Below are positions 1 through 11,223 of a stretch of 64,000 nucleotides of DNA, piece by piece (the first letter of the stretch is position 1; each line of letters opens with the position of its first letter). The translations under genes and the position numbers were made by a program. The stretch is from the NCBI GenBank assembly GCA_001642005.1, contig LWCA01000001.1, positions 1-64,000 of the forward strand, read 5' to 3'. This DNA comes from Intoshia linei. Its lineage: Eukaryota > Orthonectida > Rhopaluridae. The notes under the pieces were generated by a model. It had not been told where the DNA came from. It worked only from the letters and a program-made list of their open reading frames with translations, and ran no database searches.

Positions 1-114
1 ACATCTAATTCAAAATAAATTAAATAGTTTAAAAAATGAAATTGATATATATAAATAATAATTATTTTTAATTTAAATTTATAAAATATATATTATTGAC
101 ATAATTTTTTTTAG

Positions 115-474
115 ATTTCACCTGGACTTAATCTTAAAAATATCTCTACTATCAATATGATATTGTCATATATTGAATACGGCCAGAGTGTAATTATACT
201 TTACTGTAATATTGTTATCTTTAGGTTGATGCGTTATTAAACTTACATGATAAAATATGCCATCTTGCGCCAAATAGATATTACAAGACTTTACTTAATA
301 TTTACAGTAATTTTCGTATATAGTTATTTTAATTTTAATATAGAAAAACAATCGGCTATTATTAATATGGATTATTTGAAATCCTGTTTTGATATATCGT
401 CCAAGAATATAAGCGATCCAAATATATTATTTAAAATGAAAGCTCTTGTAGACAATTCACCTTCAAATCAATAA
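115..474 (+). CDS. 3' end of an unrecognised gene (partial)
   Basis: Three exons join in frame: 115-189, 225-306 and 344-474 (TAA). Each has GT-AG borders, and the introns are 35 and 37 bp. The 95 visible C-terminal residues are largely helical and polar (ISPGLNLKNISTINMILSY near the start, ending KALVDNSPSNQ). No signal peptide or membrane segment is seen. The exon phases match exactly across both introns, which is the main evidence that this is a real gene. The 5' part lies to the left of the window: no donor site in bases 1-110 fits the phase of the first visible exon. I do not recognise the family and propose no function. The gene ends about 360 bp before the convergent capping-enzyme gene. 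Confidence 0.6.
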
Positions 475-837
475 ATTATTTATAATAGTTTCTTAAACTG
501 GGGTCCGAAAAAAATATTTTGTTATTCATAACGATTTTATAATTATAATTTGTTCATTTATTTAAATACTCACATTTGTAGAATTTTAATAAAATAAAAT
601 CTAAATGATCTTTTTTACAGTGAGTGTTGTCATAAATTTACACCTTTAAAGCAAGAGCTAAAAGTAAAATTTTATTACCCAACATTTTGCAATTATTACT
701 AAAAAAATATTGTGAATAATGACCACCCTTAGTTATAACTTAAAAGCGATATTTCAAATTATATTTTATAAAACAATTTAAATCACACATTATAATACAA
801 TTTCAAGATTATAGATTAGAATGAAAAGTAGAATTAA
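475..837. other. Convergent intergenic gap
   Basis: AT-rich gap between two convergent genes. It holds poly(A)-signal-like AATAAA-type stretches on both strands. I see no ORF, RNA gene or repeat in it. Confidence 0.5.
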
Positions 838-3800
838 TCAACTTTTCCGTTTTTTGGTATCAATAATGACTGTATCTTTCTGATCAGGATTGTGTTTTTT
901 TGATTTTTCCTGTGTTAAATAATGAATGTACTGAAGCAACATTTTTTCAGTTATAGGCTTTTCAATACTCTTAATTATATCTAAAAAAGTAATATACATT
1001 TGAAACAATTCCAAATTACTTTCTGCAGTAGAAACGTAATTTGGTAAAAGTTTGTCCGTCCGTTCTCTTAAAAACTTCCACTGCTTTTTTACAAAGTCAT
1101 AATTACATTCTATAATTTTGTTGTTTAGTTTATACACTTCTGGAGTAAGCTACATAAAAAAATAATTACATTTCAATAAAATAACCGGCAAATATCCATA
1201 AATTTTGTTTGTCCCTCCACACATTAATTTGGCTTTGGTTTCAGAAATTTTACCCGCAGTTTGCTTATCTATTTCAATAACCAGTTTAAAATCAATAGTA
1301 TTCTGTTCCAATGACTTCCATTTCAATACTTTATCACATTTACCCAATATATATTTCTGTTTAAAATATTTTTAAAAGACCAATTTCTGTAATTACACAA
1401 TTAATTGGCTGAAAAATTAACCCGTCCGTTTCGTGACATAAGGCTGGCATAAACTCTTTCAAAAGCTAATAAAATGTAAATTTATGAGAGCCTATGATTA
1501 CAGTTTCAGTTTGGTTTAAATGAAAAAATTGTTTAGCTCGCACTCGAATATGCTCTTTGCTACTGTTAAAGTGACCTTTTTTAGCCAATACGGATCTGTT
1601 TAAGATAATTTTGTCTTTTATTATATTTAGTCGTTCATATAAATCTTTTTCCATCACATTTTCATTCTAATCAAAATAATAATGCCACACGACAAACAAA
1701 ATACCTCGTAACACAATACATCGTAGATGAGAGCTCTCACAACAACTTGTGATTTTTTTGATTCTGGTATTTTAAAAGTATCAATCACCATTTCCTACAT
1801 TGGAAAACCAAAAATTAGTAAAAGTATTATATTATTAATTTAATAAACTAACCGCATCCACAAGAGTATTTGTTAAAGGTTTCAGCTTCTGGCTATCGGC
1901 AAAAAATTTGAGGTTGGGTGTATGGAATATTTTATATTTTCGATCAATAAAATACACTTTTGTTTCGTCTAATATTAGAATCATGTACCTAAATAGTTGA
2001 TATATAATAATAAAATAAAATAACCTGATTCCATCTGCTTTCCAAGTAACCATATATGGTTCCTTCATCAACAATTGAAAGGTCATTCTATCTATGCAAA
2101 CAGCTTGAGATCCTGGAAAAGTTATTCTAAATTAATTACACAATACATAACAACTTAATGATACTGTTTTCGACCAATCAACTCATTGATTTTTTCTTTA
2201 ACTTTTTCAATTTCCTGAGGGTCGGTGACAGTTTTAACTGATGGTAATAAACCATTCATGAAATCTAGTTCCTAATTAACATTGTATATACATTAGCCTT
2301 ATAAGCTTTCGATAATTTTAAGTGTTTGGAGTGTATTCTGTAATGCATTTACGGAATTGTTTCCAAATATACCCAAATGGTCAAAATTTTTATATAAATA
2401 AATAAACTGGTTTATTTGGTTCCTGTTGTTTTGTGCTCCAATCAGGAATATTCACATTATATTCCAGTTTAGGTGAAAATAAAAGCTTTAATTTTTCTAT
2501 GTAATCTTGTTTATATATTCCATTAACTCGACACTGCAAAAATGTATATTTATAAATCGATATTTTAACCATACAATATTACTGAAAGAATCAAAAATTA
2601 CCCTCTTGAACATTTCTAAAGCATCGTGGAGTCTAAAATAAAATATTTTTATTAATTTTGTTACATTATACGTGTAGTTTTCCATTTGTACCAAATAGCA
2701 AACAATTAAAAATCCACTTCGATTATACCCATGAGTGCAATGAACACCTAACAAAATAATTTATGTAAATTTATCAATACTTTAATTACTTTTCAAGTTA
2801 TGACAATGATTTAAAATATAAATATTTACCAATAAGGCCGCTGTCGTTTTTGATAAAATTAGTGACAATATTATTAAAATCTTTGACATTTTTTTCACTG
2901 GGTGGTTGACCATGTCTAATATCATTAATATTTTAAAATACTATTAATACCCATCGCAAGCCATTTTGAAATATTTGCAATTATAGGAATTAAGCTCATC
3001 TTTATCATAATAACGGCTGGTTTTTGTTAAATCAATTATTAAGTTAATTTTTGTCTAGTCAATAATAGTAGTTTATGCAAGAAATTAAACTACATTGTAA
3101 AATTCACCGATTTGCATGAGACTGTTTATTGTCCATTGATTAATAGAGTTCATTTTATAACTTTCTTTTAGTGGTGTTTTAAATGCAATAAAAGTATCTA
3201 ATTAACATTGGTTTTAAAATAAAATAAATAGAATTATCTAGGTACATTCGACTAATTGGGTTAAAATAAAATTGAATGTATTACAAAATCCCGCGCCGTC
3301 AGGACCCTTTAAAATATAAGGACACAACTGGTTGTCACTTTTCCATTTAAATTTTAAGTGATGGTAATTTACTTACAAAACTGCAAACGGTAGTTTACAA
3401 GTTATTTGTTTAGTTTTTGTAAATTGATAGCAATTATAATTATATATGTTGAATCAAGCGAAAATAGTAATCAGTTATAATAGGGTTATCCAATGTTGGT
3501 ATATTGCCTCCCATCAGAGACATTTTATCATTTTCAGAAATCAGAGAAAAAATTTATAAAAATAAATATTTACTTTTATAACGTTACAAACCCTTAGTTT
3601 TAATATAAAGGTTTAAAGTTCATTAATAATGATTGTAATCTCTAATTAGGTCTTGTACTTATCTTATTATTTAATGTAGAGATCTCAAAATATTTCTTTC
3701 TGTCCTTCAATTTTTATAGAAAAAATCACTAAAGTGATAATAACTTTTAATTAAATAATACAAATGAAAATTTTATCAGATCCTTAGTTAGAAATTAAGA

Positions 3801-5324
3801 AAAATTATTTATCTGTAAAATGGACATCTTCACTGTCAAAACCTCAGGCTAAAAATTTTTTAAATGAAAATAGTCCTAGAATTTTGAAAAAAATAAATGT
3901 CACCCTCAAAAATTAATATTTACAAAATTAGTAAACTAAAACAAATTTTGCTAAATAAAGCTAAGATTAATAAGTTAACTAAAACTCAAAATTACTCATT
4001 ATTTGGAAAAATTAAAAAGACTACTTGAATAGTCATTTCTTGATTTGAATTTTGGTCTCTTTGTTGTAATCAGGGCTTTGGAGGATCTAGGATTTTCAGC
4101 AAGTTCTCTTTCGATTATGAACAACGTTAATTCCGATAATTTACATTAAACTGAAGTTACTATTGTCTTTTCTCGATTATAAGTAGATCCTGAAATACAA
4201 ATTTTCAGTGAAATTTTTAACTAAATAAAATTTGAATATAAGCAGTTTCTGCTTGTATTCGAAAGAAAGAACTTTAAACACAAAATAGACAACATATCAA
4301 TTTATTTTTAAAAAATAACTTTCTTCATACAATAGAATGTCTAATTTATAAGTTTATACTAATTAGAAAAAAACTTATAGTGTATTTTTCAAGGTCTGCT
4401 TAAAAGTCTGGTTGTTTTTGATTATAAGCATTTTTCCTTCTACTCTCAAATATAATTATTATACAGCTATAATTTATACATTATTTTTTTAAAAGGAGCC
4501 ACACATTTTTTTGTCTTGCAAGTAAGTCTGCAGTATTTTATTAAAGTCTAGTTAACACATTATAATTAATACACCCAAAGGAAAACGATTAATAGCGTAA
4601 AAAGGTTAAATTGATAACGTAGTTCAGAAATTGAACTAAAAATCGAAAAAAGTCGAAATTACGTTATATATTCTTCAAATCTCATTGAGTCGTATCAAAA
4701 AATTGATTACACATGTAATTCAATTATGGCGACACATTAAAATTAAAATTAGTGTTTTCAGATAACAAAAATCTTTCAATCTGGATGCTGCTGGCAATTT
4801 TGCACGGGTTGAATTAAAAATTAACATCATTAAAATGTCACATGAGAGGTCAGAAAATTTATAAATGTTCCCTTTAATATGTAGAAGTATAATGAAATAA
4901 ATGATGCGAAGTGTACATTCAAGAAATATTTTGCGTGGTGTCGTTTAGGCTGAACAATTCAGAATAAACATCTGTAAGGAATATGTAACATTTTAAGAAG
5001 CTAATCACGTGGAATATTCATCTATATATAGTCCTTCGAACAGTGTCATATACATCCAGATGTTTTGTGTTGAATTGGGAGAATAAATCATAATAAATTA
5101 TTAATCTTAACTTAAATGTAAAATCGCCTGCATATCTATATTCTTGTGATTATGACTTAAATTTCATATTATTATATGAAAAATATAAAAAGCCAACAAA
5201 TATAACCCTGGGTGTAAACCTTGTACTATATCAATGCTACACTGAATTAAAATTTACCGTTTATTGGGTTTCCAACTCTTGGACAATTTACCCATCGATC
5301 TGGTATCAATTGAGTATAATTCAT
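838..5324 (-). CDS. RNGTT: Bifunctional mRNA capping enzyme (RNA 5'-triphosphatase + guanylyltransferase)
   Basis: Fifteen exons give a 581-aa protein, close to the human 597 aa. From 5' to 3': 5324-5258, 3197-3094, 3054-2951, 2915-2830, 2747-2672, 2632-2602, 2533-2408, 2271-2165, 2126-2025, 1988-1853, 1794-1705, 1666-1502, 1465-1397, 1356-1186, 1149-838. The short first exon encodes LIPDRWVNCPRVGNPI, the typical animal N-terminus, and fixes the start. The triphosphatase domain has the cysteine-phosphatase loop HCTHGYNRSGF (exon 5). The guanylyltransferase has the nucleotidyl-lysine motif WKADGIR (exons 9/10), then DETDGLIFQP-like HETDGLIFQP and VLKWKS motifs, and a C-terminal OB-fold region with NNKIIEC and FLRERTDKLLPN. 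Known role: in the nucleus it removes the gamma-phosphate of nascent RNA and adds GMP, acting with the Pol II CTD. Intron 1 is 2.06 kb (3198-5257); all other introns are short. The gene is divergent from CFAP53. Confidence 0.93.
3198..5257 (-). other. Large first intron of the capping-enzyme gene
   Basis: 2,060-bp intron. I see no convincing coding exon on either strand. At about 3780-3930 it contains one block of a dispersed degenerate repeat, marked by CTTCACTGTCAAAAC at 3828 and by AGTCCTAGAATTTTGAAAAA. The same block structure recurs at 9.8-10.3, 27.9, 34.3, 40.8 and 50.4 kb. Confidence 0.5.
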
Positions 5325-6233
5325 ATCTATTTCAATTATGAAATTATTTTAAAATGAACTAATACATCGCTCAAAATATCATTAATTGGTTAATATGGTT
5401 ACTACAATTCATTTAAGTAGCATGGTTTTAATTTTAAACGATTGTGCGGCCATTGCAAAACATTGGTGTTATTTATTGTAACTTATCATAAGATAATTTT
5501 AATTGAAACAAATGAAATGTTAATGGTGGATTTAAGGAAATGTTTATTTTAAATTTGATTATTAATCAAGTCTTATTGATAAGGGCTGAAATAAATTTCC
5601 ATTTTTTTCAAATTAAATTAAGAAAATAAGAGTAAAATATTAAATTTTAATAACACAATAAAAATGTATAAAATGAAATATCTAGTATTATTTCCAAAAA
5701 AAGCATTTAATTTTAGAACATTATATATCCGGGATATGTTCAACACCCTAAAATTCAGACATTTAACATTGATTTTAAATTAAATTTCAGTGGTTATTGA
5801 CTCTATTACCTAATGTTGGGTCATATTATAATAACAGTAAATTATTAAAACTCAGTTTTAATACGTGTCAATATATCAATATCAAATATTAATGCCGTCT
5901 ATGATCAATTTTATATAAGATCTGAATATAGTATGAAAACATGATCATAATACGAATTTTAGTACTCAATAACCACTGAAATACACTTTTAGGTATAAAG
6001 TAGGGTAAGTAGCCATAAATTACGATTATTATAAAAATATCAAACCACGTCAAATCAGAAATTAAAAAAAACCAAATGATTATAATCTTTAATTATTAAA
6101 TTTCGATGAAATCTTAAAAACAAAATACAAAATAGAATTGATTTAAATTTGATTAGCGATTTTTAGTTACTTTGACTTCTTAAAAATTAATTAATCCAAT
6201 TTAATCTAAATATGTTGTATCATAGGTAAATGT
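5325..6233. promoter_or_regulatory. Divergent promoter region of capping enzyme and CFAP53
   Basis: 909-bp gap between the two divergent start codons, so both upstream regions lie here. The only clear structure is the inverted-repeat element at 5785-5982. I could not recognise TATA, Inr or X-box sites with confidence in this AT-rich sequence. Confidence 0.45.
5785..5982. repeat. Short palindromic MITE-like element
   Basis: Perfect 17-bp terminal inverted repeats ATTTCAGTGGTTATTGA at 5785 and its complement ending at 5982 enclose about 160 bp of AT-rich DNA. The CAGTGGTT core resembles hAT termini, but there is no clean 8-bp target duplication outside the arms, so the superfamily is uncertain. 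It lies between two divergent promoters. Confidence 0.6.
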
Positions 6234-9200
6234 TTGATACCAAGTAATAACACACAAACAATGACAATTAATACACAAAAAAAACGAATAGGAGACGTCC
6301 GAGGGCCACAACCAAATTCTGTTGGCATTGTAATTATTTTCATTCACATGAAAAACATTTTATTTTTTATGAATTTTTTTATTACAAACTTTGTAGTTTT
6401 TTGTTTCTTCACACTAATATAAATGCTTCCTGTAAAATCAAGATAATCAACCAAAAATTAATGAAAAAAATTAAGTAAAAATTAGGATGAGTAATTCAAT
6501 ACATTAATTTTTGATAAATCAGTAGTAATTTTTTTTATTACAAAAAAATACAAGTGAATTAAAATATTAGGTATCGAGACCATGGAAAAAGATGAACGAT
6601 TCAACAGCTCGAATAAATAAACTTAAACTAATAACAGAAATGATTGAAGACAGAAAAAAGGAAATGACTAAAGAAAGAAATCAAATGATTCGAAATCAAT
6701 GGTTTTTAAAGGACAATAAAGAGTTTGACGACAGTGAAATATCAAATTTAGTAAATTCTTATCGAAATGACACAAACTTGCAATTGGAAGAACGAAGATT
6801 AAAGTAATTTATCAAATTTAAATATGTGTAAATAAAATTTCACTTAATTTAAAAAATTGGAAGCGATTTAGATTTTATTTGAAAATATATAAGTTTCACG
6901 TTATTGCTTTGGTTAATAAAATTTTATTGAAAAATTTAATAAAATATATATTTCAATTATTCATTTTTATTTGTGGTATTAACAACAATGACGATAATGA
7001 CTAAAAGAATAAAGGCGGCTACAACAATTCCAATTATAGCTTGTGTTTTTTTATGTTCTAACCACATTTTTCTTTTAATTTTTGTAGCATTACCAGTAAA
7101 AACGTTTGCCTATAAACAATGACTAAAATATAAAAATTATAATTTACCGATTCTTGTAAATTATGTGTTCTTTGGTCCAACTGATTTAAATCATCCCCAC
7201 GTTTGGTGGCCATCTCAACGTTCCGACTCATTTGCTCTTTTGTCGACTTGATTTGATTCTGCATCTCGTCAATATATTCCTTGTTTTCCATTATTACAAA
7301 TTACGTTATAATATATCAATAAAAAATAAACTAAAGTAACAATAACTTTTCTTTTAGTATGAAATTGACGTTTATTTAGTTTTGTTAATGATATTGTTTT
7401 TGAGATGAAAAAATGCATACATTTTTATTCGTGCGAATAATTTTTGGTAACATTGAAAACGTTGAGTGGTTTCATAATTTCATGGTTTGTATTTCGTTTT
7501 TTCAGTACTACATCATTTGAGTCTTCCGAATAATATTTTAAAATTCGTTTGCCAAATATTGCAAAATATGCATCACTAATGTTTATTCCACCAAAAATAT
7601 TTTTATAGAAATATTCATAAATAACTACATAATGTACAATTTATATGAAAATTTTTTTATCAGCGACTCACCATTAAATTTAGACTATCAGAATTATTGG
7701 AAAATGAAAAAAATACAAACATTGCTAACATTGTAGTAAACCAAGAAACTAGTGAAGAAAGAGCAGATAAAATGAGAGAAAAATCTTTAAAACTAAAACA
7801 AATCAGAGAAAAAGACGAAAGACAATATGCTAACGATGTCGTAGAAAAGCAATGGATGTAATATATTGATAAACATGATAGTCATTTATAAAATGTTATA
7901 TTTATTAGAGGGTGCCACCATGAGGTGATAACATTTAAGACGAATTGGAACACTAAAACGTTTAAATAATTATAACCAAAAACTAAACAAATTAGAAAAA
8001 AACTGGGATCACACAATATTACTTTTTTAAAGTGAATTGAATTAAGTTATTGAATCGAAAATTACAAAGAATATAATAAAATGAAATCAAAATTTAAAAA
8101 AGCGACCCAAAAAAAAATATAAAATTAAAAAATGGTTCAAGTTTATCATGAACTGAACAGCTTTTGAAAAAAATCAAAATAAAACGATATACACTGTATC
8201 TGAGTCGTAAAATTTTACAACTAAAACAAAGAACCCCTCAGTGAGAGCCTTCACAGGTCAATTTTGTACAATGTGTACAAATCCAAATCCAAAAGACCCA
8301 CGTAACCCACCTTGTTCAACATTTATACATAATGAAGTTTGATATATCTCAAGGTTTATACATTTTTTATAATTATAAATAGTCGAGATTGCAACGAACT
8401 ACGAACCGTACAATCAAAAGTAAACTGTTACCATGTTCAAGTAGAAAGACAAAAAACGTACAATGAAGATAAACTTAAAAAAGACGAAATGAAACAAAGA
8501 AATAAGCAATTTTACGATAAATTATGGAAAAATGATATAAGAATGAAAGAAAACAACGAACAAAATGAAAAATTAAAAAAACTAAAATTGAAACACGACA
8601 TTTGTAGCGTTTTGACACAACAAATTAAAGAAAGAGAAAAACGAAAAATGGACATTCAAATAGAAAAATCTAAAGAATACCAAGATTTGGTAGATAAAAA
8701 AATACAATAACTTTTAATTTAATTTTACTAGATGAATTTACAAGAACAAATAAAATTGGAGAAAGAAAACGAATTCAATAAAAAATTAAAAAAATACCAC
8801 AACAGTAAAAAATTTTTTGAAAATTCTTTAAAAATGCGAAATAAACATACACAATACATAAAAAATGAACAATTAAAATATGATCAAGCATTGTTACAAA
8901 AACTGGAAAAAGAAGAATCCGATGAAAAAAGAGCCAGTATACATTCAAAGGTAAATTCAACAATATTAAAACATTTATTTTTTAGAAACGACGCAATTAT
9001 GAAAATTTAATTTACATGGATTATTTAAATAAAATAAACAACAAGGAACAATCAAGGCTAGTAAAAGTAGATAAAATGTGTGATGAAATAATGAATGAAG
9101 ACTTGGTAAAACGTAAGGAACGGTCTGTATTAGAGTACGGTAGACAAAGGAAATTGATTGATGCAATAAAAAACAGCAGAAAACAACAAGTTGATGAAAA

Positions 9201-9527
9201 ACGTATCATACATTAAATTATTAGATTAATTATACACACTTAGTGGAGTTGATCAAAAAAAGAAAAGAAGAGGAATGCCAAGAAGTAAATCAATTTTTAA
9301 ATATTCTCAAAAAACAAAATGAACTATTCAATGTCAAAGAAGCTGTCAAATCTAGACGCAATAGAGAATATCAACTGGATCTTTTGGCCCAAATTGAATT
9401 TAATAAAAAAATTAAAGAAAGCAAATTATTACAACAAAAAGAAATTTACCGTAGACAAGTTGATGCTGATGAATTATACAAAACAAAAATTGAAAATACC
9501 TTAAAATTAGATGCATTCAAAATTTAA
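6234..9527 (+). CDS. CFAP53: Cilia- and flagella-associated protein 53 (CCDC11), TPH coiled-coil protein
   Basis: Seven exons (6234-6329, 6571-6803, 7684-7857, 8383-8689, 8732-8950, 8986-9202, 9244-9527) encode 509 aa; human CFAP53 has 514. The protein is almost entirely charged coiled coil (trichohyalin-plectin homology type). Colinear family landmarks are seen: RGPQPNSVGIV near the N-terminus, EERRLKLSELLENEK, ERADKMREKSLKLKQIREKD, RDCNELR, and a C-terminal YQLDLLAQIEFNKKIKE. Known role: a microtubule inner protein of motile cilia, needed for docking axonemal dyneins and for left-right patterning in vertebrates. Introns 4, 5 and 6 are 42, 35 and 41 bp. Intron 2 (880 bp) contains a complete R-SNARE gene on the other strand. 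ATG 6234 was chosen, but ATG 6261 in the same exon is also possible. Confidence 0.9.
6957..7291 (-). CDS. R-SNARE (VAMP/synaptobrevin family), nested in CFAP53 intron 2
   Basis: Two exons (7291-7148, 7109-6957; intron 38 bp) encode 98 aa. The cytosolic part is a single SNARE motif of heptad repeats. Its central arginine (zero layer) lies in ATKRGDDLNQLDQRTHNLQ, followed by the juxtamembrane KIKRKMW that is typical of VAMPs. The tail is a C-terminal anchor, AIIGIVVAAFILLVIIVIVV, with a short lumenal end. Known role: the vesicle-side SNARE in a four-helix fusion complex. The short N-terminus before the motif is like VAMP8/VAMP5/VAMP2 rather than the longin type. I cannot choose between VAMP subfamilies. 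The gene lies wholly inside CFAP53 intron 2 on the opposite strand, with its own stop and start. Confidence 0.88.
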
Positions 9528-9604
9528 ATTTTTCATATAATAAACATGGAAGAGAGGCGGAACTGTATACATAATTTTAAATAAATTGGTTAAATTCATT
9601 AAAT

Positions 9605-9736
9605 ATGGATTACATAACTCGTGTACTCGCTTCCACTGACATCAACGTCTCGTTGGTACAAATTAGCGGTATGCTCATTGAAAGTCCAAACTTTACAATT
9701 TTTCTAAAATCCTTACATAAATATAAAGTAAAGTAA
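9605..9736 (+). CDS. Possible first exon or small ORF of unknown function
   Basis: ATG at 9605 opens 41 codons (MDYITRVLASTDINVSLVQI...) that run into a good donor, GTAAAG at 9728, or to a stop at 9734-9736. The composition looks coding and differs from the surrounding AT-rich DNA. No downstream exon could be attached with confidence; the ORF at 10601 is one candidate. No family recognised. Confidence 0.3.
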   Translation: MDYITRVLASTDINVSLVQISGMLIESPNFTIFLKSLHKYKVK

Positions 9737-9739
9737 AAT

Positions 9740-10340
9740 TTGCTAAATATCTGAATTGAATAGTACTCTTTCCACACATTATGTACTCATCTATTTAGGA
9801 AAATGACAGCCAGGAATTTAAAAAACCTCATATTTAATTTAGTTTTTATCGGTGCAGAAAATTAGATAAAATTTCATCTTCGCGGTCAAAAAGACAAATG
9901 ACCCATTATTTGGAAAAAACAATTAAGTCTCATGCTCAAGTTTAAGTCTGTTTCCAGCTAACATACAGAAAAATTTTAATTTCAGAATTGCATACCTTCA
10001 ATCAGAGCCGAACCTACTAACCTCGAAACCAGCCGAAAATGAAAAATAGGAAAAAAAATTTTTTTGCTAATTATGCGTAACGTCATACATCCTAGCCGCC
10101 TCTCCAATGCTGTTTAGTTGATATTTTAAATTTGACAACAAAAAAGTTATGATATTCAAAAATATAATTTTAATTGTAATGCTCCATTTTGAAAAATGAC
10201 TTACATTTCACAAAAATTTCGCTGAGGCCCCGAAAAGGAGTACCAAGGAATAGTTAGTTAGGCACTGCCTTCAGGGTCACAAAATAACTTTTTAATGAGA
10301 TGCATCGTCCCAAATTTTAATAAATTTATAATAATAAAGT
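9740..10340. repeat. Blocks of the dispersed 'TTC-cGGTCAAAA' repeat
   Basis: Degenerate blocks carry CTTCGCGGTCAAAAAGACAA at 9878 and CTTCAGGGTCACAAAATAAC at 10269, each preceded by TAACATACAGAAAAATTTTAAT-type sequence. The same arrangement recurs at 3.8, 27.9, 34.3, 40.8 and 50.4 kb. This suggests an old interspersed or satellite-like family with a unit of roughly 110-150 bp. Confidence 0.5.
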
Positions 10341-10360
10341 TTATTCCAGTTAATCTAGAA

Positions 10361-10440
10361 CAGGGTCGGCACCCAGTGGTCTGCGGGCCAAAAGTGGACA
10401 ACAGAATAATTTTGGTGTCCATTTAAGTAAATATGTAAAA
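10361..10440 (+). mobile_element. Left end of a hAT-like element
   Basis: Starts with CAGGGTCGGCACCCAGTGGT and continues CTGCGGGCCAAAAG, the form of a hAT terminal inverted repeat. No matching right end was found nearby, so this is a truncated copy. Confidence 0.4.
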
Positions 10441-10600
10441 TATTTAATTTTCAACTTTTAAACACCGTTTAAACATTTCTACTACGACTGTACAATTGCC
10501 TCATTATAATCATTTTAATACTGAATTTTCAAATCGCCCAGGATTTTATTTTGTTGAATATACTAGAACCATTTCTCTTTAATTAAAATTGAATTGTATC

Positions 10601-10834
10601 ATGTGTACATTTTCAAAAACCGTGGAATTTTTTGATATAAAAAGTGGCCCACGAAATGCAAAAGGTTACCGACCCTTAATCTACAATCCAAATTCTAGAG
10701 AAAAAATTTCATCCTTACAAAAATTAACATATTCCTGGTTTAAAAATTGGAATATACCTGCAAAAACAAATTTTAATTATCAACCAATAATTTTCAAATT
10801 CTTGAAAATCAAATTATTTATTAGGGTCCGATAG
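10601..10834 (+). CDS. Hypothetical small protein or exon
   Basis: ATG 10601 opens 77 codons with coding-like composition: SGPRNAKGYRPLIYNPNSRE, then LTYSWFKNWNIPAKTNF. This differs from the low-complexity ORFs elsewhere in the window. The last ~15 codons are AT-rich and may be intronic; a donor near 10824 is possible. No family recognised. It could belong with the exon-like ORF at 9605. Confidence 0.35.
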   Translation: MCTFSKTVEFFDIKSGPRNAKGYRPLIYNPNSREKISSLQKLTYSWFKNWNIPAKTNFNYQPIIFKFLKIKLFIRVR

Positions 10835-11223
10835 AAAAATTTTAATTTTAATTAATTTCAGTTAAAAACAGCTCAATTTTATCTAAGCATTAGCAAAAAA
10901 TCAGTTAGGATTGCATTAATAAATGGATTAATATACGCCTAGGCATAGGTCCCACAGAAGATGGTAGCCATATCCTTAGAGATAGCTCCGAACCTACCAT
11001 ACTCAAGACCCCAAGGAAACCCTCTTGGGATGTTTAATAAATTTTTGTGAAATGGGCCATTATTTTTCCAAATTAAGCATTAATATTTTTATTATAGAAT
11101 ACACGTATGTCTTATAACTATTTTATGTCAAAACGTAAAGTCAAGAGCCATGTAAAGGTAGTGATTTCTCAGGAAATGACAAAAGTCGAAAACCGAGAAA
11201 ACAAAAAATTTTTTATTCATATA

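Noticed and set aside
2272..2340. Extra capping-enzyme exon with a 20-bp intron
   Set aside because: A single intron from 2407 to 2272 joins the two flanking exons in phase and gives the expected protein; the extra exon needs an implausible intron and contains stops in the required frame.
8775..9209. Open frames on the minus strand under CFAP53
   Set aside because: They are antisense shadows of lysine-rich coiled-coil coding sequence (poly-Phe/Leu composition).
10820..11060. Possible continuation of the 10601 ORF
   Set aside because: No exon in phase could be supported; the sequence looks repetitive (CCTAGGCATAGGTCCC) rather than coding.
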